From: Lachnospiraceae bacterium
Lineage (GTDB): Bacteria > Bacillota > Clostridia > Lachnospirales > Lachnospiraceae
DNA length: 43,454 nt
Assembly (NCBI GenBank): GCA_900751995.1
Contig: CAADTP010000072.1
Span: 1 to 43,454, forward strand
Direction: 5' to 3'
Position 1 is the stretch's first letter; each line of letters opens with the position of its first letter. The notes beneath the pieces were generated by a model. That model worked only from the letters and a program-made list of their open reading frames with translations. It was not told the DNA's origin and made no database searches. Positions 8,082 through 15,129 of the stretch are shown piece after piece. A program made the translations under genes and the position numbers.

Positions 8082-8609
8082 ATGCAGATTCATTTATCAG
8101 ATATTATAGAATGTGAAGGAAAGGTCGTTCAGATCACTCCGGAACTTGAACTGGATAAAATTTCATTTCAGCTGGGAGAATATCAGCTTATAGACAAGAC
8201 TCCGGTAAGCCTTACCATTGCCAATACAGGCAATAAGGTTCTGGAACTTACAGGAAACGGAAGTGTTACCGTGGGTATTCCCTGTGACCGCTGTCTGGAG
8301 CAGGTGTTAGTTGAGATTCCATACAGTATTGAGCGTAAGCTGGATATGAAGCAGTCTGATGAAGACAGAGTAGAAGATCTGGATGAGAATGACTATCTCA
8401 CGGGAACAGACCTGGATGTGGACCGGTTGGTCTATCTTGAGGTACTGATGAACTGGCCTTTGAAGGTTCTCTGCAGAGAGGACTGTAAGGGTATTTGCAG
8501 CCAGTGCGGTAAGAATCTGAATGACGGACCCTGCGGATGTGCAGAGGAGCCGAAGGATCCACGTATGGCGGCCATCAGTGATATATTTAGTAAATTTAAG
8601 GAGGTGTAA
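8082..8609 (+). CDS. yceD: YceD family protein (DUF177), 23S rRNA accumulation
   Basis: 175 residues. Members of this family sit directly upstream of rpmF across bacteria and are needed for normal 23S rRNA accumulation or large-subunit assembly. The sequence shows the family cysteines: CDRCLEQ in the middle and a C-terminal cluster CREDCKGICSQCGKNLN then CGC. These look like a metal-binding site. ATG 8082 has TAGGAGA upstream, and rpmF begins 3 bases after its stop codon. The pairing with rpmF supports the call more than overall sequence does. Confidence 0.88.
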   Translation: MQIHLSDIIECEGKVVQITPELELDKISFQLGEYQLIDKTPVSLTIANTGNKVLELTGNGSVTVGIPCDRCLEQVLVEIPYSIERKLDMKQSDEDRVEDLDENDYLTGTDLDVDRLVYLEVLMNWPLKVLCREDCKGICSQCGKNLNDGPCGCAEEPKDPRMAAISDIFSKFKEV

Positions 8610-8612
8610 CCT

Positions 8613-8795
8613 ATGTCCATATGTCCAAAGAACAAATCATCCAAAGCTAGACGTGATAAAAGACGTGCTAACTGGAAAATGAGTGCTCCGAACCTGGTAA
8701 AATGCAGCAAATGCGGCGCCCTGATGATGCCTCACAGAGTTTGCAAAGAGTGCGGAAGCTACAACAAGAAAGAAATCGTGAAAGTAGAAGACTAA
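8613..8795 (+). CDS. rpmF: 50S ribosomal protein L32
   Basis: 60 residues, full length. It starts MSICPKNKSSKARRDKRRA and carries a four-cysteine zinc ribbon, CSKCG then CKECG, so this is the zinc-containing paralogue type. AAGGAGGTG lies at 8598-8606. It is the second gene after the consensus promoter at 8027-8055 and ends in a good terminator. In many Firmicutes the next gene would be plsX; here a kinase cassette and two transporter-family genes intervene. Confidence 0.97.
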   Translation: MSICPKNKSSKARRDKRRANWKMSAPNLVKCSKCGALMMPHRVCKECGSYNKKEIVKVED

Positions 8796-8809
8796 TCACA
8801 ACAATAAGA

Positions 8810-8839
8810 AGCAGGATCCACAGGGGTTCTGCTTTTTTT
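8810..8839 (+). terminator. Terminator after rpmF
   Basis: A 10-bp stem with two wobble pairs (8810-8819 with 8824-8833), an ACAG loop and a T-run (8833-8839). The next gene starts only 34 bases later with no promoter seen in between, so partial read-through is plausible. Confidence 0.85.
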
Positions 8840-8872
8840 GTATTGAAAAGCAAGGAGAAATGGAGGGCAGAG

Positions 8873-10294
8873 ATGAAAAAGAGTGACATTTTTGAAAATC
8901 TTGTGATGAATTTTTCTATAGATACGGAAGAATTATCGAAGGCAGATGAAAAGAAACGGAAAGCAGTCCCGGCCAGGCTGGAGATTCTGGCAGAGGGTCT
9001 TGCTGCAAGATGGAGTCTTGAACAGATCAATCAGAAGCTGGAGGAGAATGAGTGCGAGAAGCTTTATGCAAGAAGCTTTTATGAAGCGTGCCTGATTTAT
9101 GCGTTTGAGCATCGGATGGACTACGAGGAATGGAAGGAGCTTTTTGCAGAAGGAAGAAAACTGTTCGAGAAATCCAAAGGGGACGAGAAGAGTTTTTTCA
9201 GGGGCGGAAAGATCACGTTGAAGGAACTCAAAGAATATATGGAGGCAGAATCTGTCTCCGAGGAACTGGAGACGATGTTTCTGACCAGATCCCTGGAGGA
9301 GAAAATTATAAAAAGTGATTCGGAAGAAGAATTCTTGTCTTTTGTGCAGGAAAATATCGAGAAATTTTCTTCTGTCAGAGAGCGTGCGAGATATTACTTC
9401 TGCAAATATCTTTACTTTTATATTCAGGATCGCTGTGACCGCTACTATGAAAGCTGCATAAAAGAAGAAAAACTGCGCAATCAGTATGGGAATGTGCGTG
9501 ACAAAGAAGAGCGGGGAAGGGAAGAGAAATTTGCACTGGAGGAACTTGCCTTTCTGAAGCCTCTGACAAAGTTAAAAAGAGATGCCGACAAACAGAGAAA
9601 CAATATGTCGCTGGAGGAAAAAAAGGAATATCTAGAGAATACAGCACTGACACCGGGCGGTATCTTTGATGAGTTTAATTATTTTTATTTTGGCTATGTC
9701 TCTGTGGACTGGATGGAGATCCTCTTTGAACTGTATGGAAATTTTGACCAGTGGCCGCAGAATATGAAGATCCGTGTGGCACATTCGCTGGGACTGTGCA
9801 GTCAGAATCCATCTCCGGAGGAATGGAAAACTGCTGCTGCAAAGCTTTTATTGATGGAAGAAGAGCAGAGAAAAAAAGAGGAGGAAAAGGATACCTGTGG
9901 AGGCAGAGAAGAGGGAGACCGCAAAAAAGCCTATCAGAGAGGACGCTCCGGAGAAGATTTTTTCCGTGAATTTATTACAGGAGGCAGGGATATCAACCGG
10001 GCGACACTGATAAGCTTTCTTCTGTTTGTCAGGATGAGAGTGTCACTGGATGATGAGAACAAGATCACAATGAACCGTCTGAACCGTATTCTGATGAACT
10101 GTGGTTTTGCCGGACTGAAGCCGGATCAGGAATTTGACTGTTTTGTGATTCGATTTCTTCGTTCGACAGAGCCCTTGGATGTTCTGGAGGAAGAGGTGGA
10201 GAAGCAGGTGGTCCAGGGAAAGAATTTCTATCTTTACAAAGTATATCGCGATTCCTACTGTCACCAGAAAGAACTCCTGGATTATCTGGTATAA
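8873..10294 (+). CDS. Charged cytosolic protein of unknown function (kinase cassette gene 1)
   Basis: 473 residues from ATG 8873, with GGAGGG at 8862-8867 deciding the start. The open frame reaches back through rpmF but has no other ribosome site there. No signal peptide or membrane helix is visible. The protein is very rich in Glu and Lys, mostly helical by eye. A low-complexity charged stretch in mid-protein (about residues 340-365, EEEQRKKEEEK) is followed by a more conserved-looking C-terminal part (RDINRATLISFLLF, then LNRILMNCGFAGL). I cannot assign a family. As first gene of a same-strand run with three membrane kinases, it could be a cytosolic substrate or adaptor; that is inference from context. 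Confidence 0.8.
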   Translation: MKKSDIFENLVMNFSIDTEELSKADEKKRKAVPARLEILAEGLAARWSLEQINQKLEENECEKLYARSFYEACLIYAFEHRMDYEEWKELFAEGRKLFEKSKGDEKSFFRGGKITLKELKEYMEAESVSEELETMFLTRSLEEKIIKSDSEEEFLSFVQENIEKFSSVRERARYYFCKYLYFYIQDRCDRYYESCIKEEKLRNQYGNVRDKEERGREEKFALEELAFLKPLTKLKRDADKQRNNMSLEEKKEYLENTALTPGGIFDEFNYFYFGYVSVDWMEILFELYGNFDQWPQNMKIRVAHSLGLCSQNPSPEEWKTAAAKLLLMEEEQRKKEEEKDTCGGREEGDRKKAYQRGRSGEDFFREFITGGRDINRATLISFLLFVRMRVSLDDENKITMNRLNRILMNCGFAGLKPDQEFDCFVIRFLRSTEPLDVLEEEVEKQVVQGKNFYLYKVYRDSYCHQKELLDYLV

Positions 10295-10383
10295 AAAACA
10301 AATTTGCCGGATGATCTTATATACTGTAATTAACAAACAAAACCGGTAACTATTCAACAGTATCAGGAGAGGGAGGAAAGACA

Positions 10384-11064
10384 ATGAAAAATTTCAGAAG
10401 ATTTTTTGTAAGAACAGTCTTAGGAATTATCGCAGGATTACTTTTGAGCACGGGAGGAACAGCCACTTCGGTACAGGCAGCCGGGATCAGCCATCAGAAA
10501 GCTGTTAAAATGTACAACAGCAAACTGCGCAGCTGGGGAAAAAGCGGAACCCGTTTCAATATCAACTATGATCTGAGAAGCCGTTCCGGATGGAAATATA
10601 ATGACTGCGGAAAGAAGGTTTCCATGAGAAATGTCTATTATGATGATAACCTTCGTTATATTTTCAGAGATGTGACAGGTGACAAGATCCCGGAAGCATT
10701 TTTTTACAGTGAACGGGCAAATGTCATGGTGGTACTGACTATTTACAAAGGACGGGTACAGCCGGTTGCTGTTATGCGAACCTCTTACTTTGGACCACAG
10801 AAGCTTCTCTATAACAAAAAAGAGAAAACCTTTATTGTAAAGACAGTTATTAACGGAAGGAGTGTATCCAGAAATATCTTTAAGATCAGAGGATACAAGC
10901 TTTATATCAATCTTACCATGTCTGATTATGTCGGACAACGTCAGTCAAACGGCAAAATTAAGGTAAATTACTGGATTGATGGAAGGTCTGTGTCAAAGAA
11001 AAGATATCAGAGCTACTACAAGGCATACTATCGTTATCAGGCAGCATATTCCTGGGGACCGTGA
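10384..11064 (+). CDS. Basic secreted protein of unknown function (kinase cassette gene 2)
   Basis: 226 residues. It has a signal peptide (FRRFFVR, hydrophobic core, cleavage near SVQA-A at residues 32-33). The mature part is rich in Lys, Arg and Tyr. It contains GRSVSRN (about residue 160) and GRSVSKKRYQSYYKAYYRY near the C-terminus. It may be a small beta-rich domain; YDDNLRYIFRDVTGDKIPEA and FYSERANVMVVLTIYKG look like strands. No recognised domain. ATG 10384 has GGAGAGGGAGG upstream. The gene ends two bases before the pseudokinase start. A secreted protein encoded beside transmembrane kinases suggests a ligand or wall-associated partner; this is inferred. Confidence 0.82.
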   Translation: MKNFRRFFVRTVLGIIAGLLLSTGGTATSVQAAGISHQKAVKMYNSKLRSWGKSGTRFNINYDLRSRSGWKYNDCGKKVSMRNVYYDDNLRYIFRDVTGDKIPEAFFYSERANVMVVLTIYKGRVQPVAVMRTSYFGPQKLLYNKKEKTFIVKTVINGRSVSRNIFKIRGYKLYINLTMSDYVGQRQSNGKIKVNYWIDGRSVSKKRYQSYYKAYYRYQAAYSWGP

Positions 11065-11066
11065 AA

Positions 11067-13406
11067 ATGAAGGAAAAATACAAAGATCAGAAACTAAGAC
11101 CGTGTCACCTTCTGAAGAATCGTTATCTGACAGGAGACCTTCTTTGTGAAGGTGCGCACAGCAGAATTTACCGGGCTTATGATACGGCACTGGATCAGGA
11201 GGTTATACTTAAAGAATTTACAGGGGCAGATTCAGATACCGAATGTGCGGATACAGAGAGATTTATTGAGGAAGCCGGAAATTTTTTTGGAAAATATGAA
11301 TATCGGGGAACTGCGGAGGTGACAGATGTCTTCTGCGGTGGAGAGCATGCATATATAGCAATGGAACATCTGCCAGGGCAGAATCTCAGACAATATCTGC
11401 ATTCCCGGAAAAAAGGACAGTTTACCATAGAGGAGGCACGGGAACTGCTTTTCCCTGTTCTGGAGCTTCTCTCCTGGATGCACAGCATTGGGATCGTTCA
11501 TGGCGGAATTACTATGGAGAGACTGCTTTTTGATGAAAACGGAACTCTTTGTCTGACAGGGATTGGAGACTGTTTCTTAAGAAGCCGGAAACTGGAAGAG
11601 GCAGGCCCCTGGAGTGATGTGCACTCGGTGTCAGAAGTTCTCTATGAATGTCTGACAGGGAAATATCCGAGGCGGGCAGAACATTTCCTGAGGAAGGGCA
11701 GGGTAAGCTCAATCAGCCGCTGGGCCACGGTCAGCACCCGGGTAGATCATACACTCCGGCATGAAATCGAGGCAGATGCCGGCGAAGGCAGCTTCGGACT
11801 TTATGCACTGGCAGAACAGCTTGGTATGGAAAGTGAACCACTGGCCGTCTGCCTCGGAGCAGCACGGTCCGTCTGGGGCGAGAAATGGCTGGATCTGACA
11901 GAAAAAAAACAGAGAGAACCGGAAAAAAGAAGAGGAATGAATGCATTTATGACAAGAAAGCAGAGGAAAGTGACAGGAATTTTGTGTGGACTCATGCTTC
12001 TTGCCGGAGGCATTGTATTTGGCTATGTTCATACGCATGAACGGCAGATCCTGGAGTACCAGATTGATAGAGATCATATAAAATATCAGAAAGAACCTGT
12101 ATTTCTTATGGCGGCAGAGACAAAAGAGGCGGAGGAAATCCTGAAGGCAGCTCAAAAAGAAGGAACTCTGGATGAGGGTTCCATTGCATCGGAGATGATC
12201 TATCATGTGGATCCCAAATTTCTGGAAGTCCGAAAACTGGCTGGAAATGAGGCACAGGGCTTTTTTATCCAGGATATCCATCTCAAAAAGCTTACAGAAG
12301 AAGTTCTGGGAATTTCCCTGAAGGAAAAAAGCAGCAGCAGAGAAAGCAGTGTTACAAGGTATGGAGAGCTGCTGACGTATCTGGAGATCCACAACCAGAA
12401 GAACGTGACTTATGCCTGTGCGGAGGAAGAAAAAAGGTTTGAGATTGTAAGCGACGGGCAGAGTGGAAGAGTAAATTCCTGTAAGGCTACACTCTCAGAG
12501 GATGAGATGAAAACATTTCTGAAAGAAATTTTACCGCAGATTGTTCCTGAAACGTATTTTACAGAACAGGAAATAGAGACAGTCTTTGCACTGGCAGAAG
12601 AGAGTATGTATGATTCAGTCAGATATGGAAGTTTTTATATGAATCTGAAGAAAGATTTAAGCTACATGGAAGAGGAAGCACAAGAGTGCTGGAGTCTGGA
12701 ACTTTCAAGCTATGCCTCAGAAGCAGAGGATGAAGAGCAGGCGGCAGGAAGTTATGCCAGAACCTCGGCACAATATCAGGATTTTATGGATTTTGTAGAG
12801 CAGAATGCGGTGGAAAGTGAGAAGGATGGACTTCAGACGGTCTACTGGCTTGAAGAAGAGGATGTCCGAGAGTGGAATCAGCCGTCAAACATATTGCTTC
12901 TGAAAAAAACGAGAAAAGATGTTATGAAGATCCTGGAAAGTCAGGACAGCACTTTTGAACTTACCTCAGAATCAGAGGTGTTTAAGGTGACAGATTCCGG
13001 AATGGGTGCCGTGAAAACACAGTTTTTGCGAGAACAGCTCTTTGAGGGTCCGAAAGGCGAAAAAATCAGGATACAGTATGATATTCTTTCAGAACGAATC
13101 TATAAGATCATTCTATTTTCGGAAGGAAATAAAAATAACTGGGACTGCAATCTGGCCGCAGAGCTTACGACAGCTTTTTCAGAAGATTGCAATGTGTCGG
13201 CACAGATGATTGCAGAAGATATCTCCAAAAAACTGTCAGGTCTTCAGGGCTTATCCATACAGGGGTATAGCTTTACAGATCTTGACGGATTGATCCTGAC
13301 GGATGAGGACAATGCAGCACAGTTTGTGATTTTAAGAGGCACTTTCTGGGTGAGCAGAAATTATATGTTGTCAGAAACCTGCCGGTCGCAAAATGGAGAA
13401 AACTGA
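11067..13406 (+). CDS. Transmembrane pseudokinase with large ectodomain (kinase cassette gene 3)
   Basis: 779 residues: a kinase-like domain (about 18-260), linker, one membrane helix (about 302-321) and a 450-residue acidic outside domain. The fold is recognisable: beta-3 lysine VILKEF (K49), hinge AMEHLPG and WSDVHSVSEVLYECLTG. The catalytic residues are gone. The HRD loop reads HGGITMER (145-152, Asp to Gly and Asn to Arg), DFG reads GIG (165-167), and the Gly loop and APE motif are degraded. I call it a pseudokinase. The start is ATG 11067 with GGGGA 8 bases upstream; a GTG at 11061 is too close to that site. The ectodomain shares segments with the next two proteins. It is probably a sensor or allosteric partner of the active kinases. 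Confidence 0.85.
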   Translation: MKEKYKDQKLRPCHLLKNRYLTGDLLCEGAHSRIYRAYDTALDQEVILKEFTGADSDTECADTERFIEEAGNFFGKYEYRGTAEVTDVFCGGEHAYIAMEHLPGQNLRQYLHSRKKGQFTIEEARELLFPVLELLSWMHSIGIVHGGITMERLLFDENGTLCLTGIGDCFLRSRKLEEAGPWSDVHSVSEVLYECLTGKYPRRAEHFLRKGRVSSISRWATVSTRVDHTLRHEIEADAGEGSFGLYALAEQLGMESEPLAVCLGAARSVWGEKWLDLTEKKQREPEKRRGMNAFMTRKQRKVTGILCGLMLLAGGIVFGYVHTHERQILEYQIDRDHIKYQKEPVFLMAAETKEAEEILKAAQKEGTLDEGSIASEMIYHVDPKFLEVRKLAGNEAQGFFIQDIHLKKLTEEVLGISLKEKSSSRESSVTRYGELLTYLEIHNQKNVTYACAEEEKRFEIVSDGQSGRVNSCKATLSEDEMKTFLKEILPQIVPETYFTEQEIETVFALAEESMYDSVRYGSFYMNLKKDLSYMEEEAQECWSLELSSYASEAEDEEQAAGSYARTSAQYQDFMDFVEQNAVESEKDGLQTVYWLEEEDVREWNQPSNILLLKKTRKDVMKILESQDSTFELTSESEVFKVTDSGMGAVKTQFLREQLFEGPKGEKIRIQYDILSERIYKIILFSEGNKNNWDCNLAAELTTAFSEDCNVSAQMIAEDISKKLSGLQGLSIQGYSFTDLDGLILTDEDNAAQFVILRGTFWVSRNYMLSETCRSQNGEN

Positions 13407-13409
13407 TAT

Positions 13410-15110
13410 ATGGAACAAAAATTAGAAAGTCGTTATCTGATCCGGGAGCAGATCGGGCAGGGAGCTTTTGGAGTGATCTATCATGCACTGGATGAGAAAA
13501 ATCATCGGGAGATTGCGATAAAAGTCTGGAAGGCCGGAAGTGAGACGGAAATTTTTTCCCACGACAACAGCCCTTTTCTGAGAGAAGAGATGATCCCCGG
13601 AGTAGTAAAGATTTATGATTATTTCGAAAAAGCCGGAATGAACTTTCTGGTCATGGAATATCTGCCAGGAGGAACACTGAAGCAGAAGCTGGAAATGCTC
13701 CGAAAACAAAGTTCTCAAAGGCAGCTTCTGGAGCTGTTTCGCCCCGTGCTGGAAGGTCTGGCTTTTCTGCACAGCGAAGGTCTGGTTCACTGTGATCTGA
13801 GTCCGGATAATCTGATGTTTGACGAAGCAGGAAACCTGAAGCTGATCGATCTGGGTGCCTGTCGGGGCAAAGAGATCATCTGCGATAAGAAATTTATGAA
13901 GGAAGCGTACAGTGCCCCGGAACAGTATACGGCCCCGGACAGGATTGGACCGTGGACAGACGTTTATGGAATCTGTGCAGTTCTTTTTGAGACATTGACG
14001 GGAGAGAAACCAATATCGTTCGTACGGCGTATTCAAAAAGAGGAATTCAGACCGGTTTCTTTCTATACAAAAACAGACCGGCATATAGATCAGGCAATCT
14101 TTCAGGGACTGAATCTGGATATCCAGCAGAGATATTTCAGTATGGAACTTCTGCTTCATGCTCTGGGTTATGATACCGACAGTATAAGAATGCTGTCAGG
14201 AAGTACGCGGTATTTCTGGGGACAGAAATGGATCCAGATCAGTGGACTTGGAGTTGGCTATCATGTAGAAGGCCGAAAGCAGAACCGCCGTATCTTAAGA
14301 CGGATAGGACTGGGAGCTTTGTGTACCGTTCTGGCAGCAGGAGGCTTTTGGGCAGGAGATCAGTGGCTGCAGAAACATTATCCCGTTCAGTATTTCGAGA
14401 GAAAAGCCAGGAAAGCAAAAGAGCAGGGGATTGCCAAAAATGATGAGAGGCTGATCTCCAGCCTTGATGAAGACTATGAAACCATCTTAAAAAGACTTGA
14501 AAAGTATGATCCAAAGATTGGAGAGGATCTTACAGAGGGAATGATTTCCTGCGAACTTACGGAGGAGGAACTGCTTGAGTGGAACATACCGGGAAACACG
14601 AGACGCAAAATGTATCTGGATAAGGCTTCGATTCAGAAAGTGTTGTTTTCCCAGATGGGACTGGACAGGATCAAAAATCAGATAAAAACCGAGAAGAACA
14701 GTCATCCGTCGGTTTACCGAAGGGTGGATGATTCCTATGAACTGCTCAGCAACCTGTCTTATTCAGAGGAAGCTTATCAGGTTACGACTCTGTCCGGAGA
14801 CAGGGAAAATTATGAGATATTCTATGATCCGGTAGACCAGAGAGTGATCTGCCTGAGAGGTAGTACAACAGATCCACAGCGTTTTCGGACCTTTGTGGAA
14901 ACGCTGCTCCCGGTCTGCTGTCCGGAAGCATATCTGACCGCAGAAGAAATTGCGGATTTACAGAAACAGATGGAAGAATCGAAAGAAGGCAGATATATTC
15001 AGGTAAATCTCCACAGCTGGCTCAGCGTTATGGGGTCGGTCAATGAAAGTCAGGAAACCATAGAATACAGTGTGGCGATCGCTGCATCCAATGATGGGAT
15101 TCTTTACTGA
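13410..15110 (+). CDS. Transmembrane Ser/Thr protein kinase (kinase cassette gene 4)
   Basis: 566 residues. A Hanks-type kinase domain fills about residues 9-255: Gly loop GQGAFGVIY (16-24), beta-3 AIKVW (K38), catalytic HCDLSPDN (127-134, Cys in place of Arg but Asp and Asn kept), DLG for DFG (147-149), and SAPEQY (168-173). The Mg-binding and catalytic residues are intact, so it is predicted active. After the kinase comes a linker with YFWGQKW, also present in the pseudokinase as VWGEKW. One membrane helix follows (about 299-315), then a roughly 245-residue ectodomain related to parts of the pseudokinase ectodomain. It starts 3 bases after the upstream stop. No PASTA repeats are present, so it is not a PrkC/PknB orthologue. 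Confidence 0.92.
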   Translation: MEQKLESRYLIREQIGQGAFGVIYHALDEKNHREIAIKVWKAGSETEIFSHDNSPFLREEMIPGVVKIYDYFEKAGMNFLVMEYLPGGTLKQKLEMLRKQSSQRQLLELFRPVLEGLAFLHSEGLVHCDLSPDNLMFDEAGNLKLIDLGACRGKEIICDKKFMKEAYSAPEQYTAPDRIGPWTDVYGICAVLFETLTGEKPISFVRRIQKEEFRPVSFYTKTDRHIDQAIFQGLNLDIQQRYFSMELLLHALGYDTDSIRMLSGSTRYFWGQKWIQISGLGVGYHVEGRKQNRRILRRIGLGALCTVLAAGGFWAGDQWLQKHYPVQYFERKARKAKEQGIAKNDERLISSLDEDYETILKRLEKYDPKIGEDLTEGMISCELTEEELLEWNIPGNTRRKMYLDKASIQKVLFSQMGLDRIKNQIKTEKNSHPSVYRRVDDSYELLSNLSYSEEAYQVTTLSGDRENYEIFYDPVDQRVICLRGSTTDPQRFRTFVETLLPVCCPEAYLTAEEIADLQKQMEESKEGRYIQVNLHSWLSVMGSVNESQETIEYSVAIAASNDGILY

Positions 15111-15129
15111 CAGGAAGGAATATAAAAAG

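Noticed and set aside
8702..8872. N-terminal extension of cassette gene 1 into the rpmF frame
   Set aside because: It would overlap rpmF and read through its terminator; the ribosome site GGAGGG fits ATG 8873.
10300..10345. Possible promoter upstream of cassette gene 2 (TTGCCG with TAATTA, or TATACT)
   Set aside because: The first has a poor -10 and the second has no -35 at proper distance. Too weak to list as a feature.
10343..10365. Possible third copy of the 27-nt palindromic repeat upstream of the basic secreted protein
   Set aside because: Only GTAACT and AACAGT are shared; the GAGGGT loop is absent and the arms do not pair properly.
11709..12392. Minus-strand open frames opposite the pseudokinase gene
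   Set aside because: No ribosome site or recognisable domain; antisense shadows of a coding frame.
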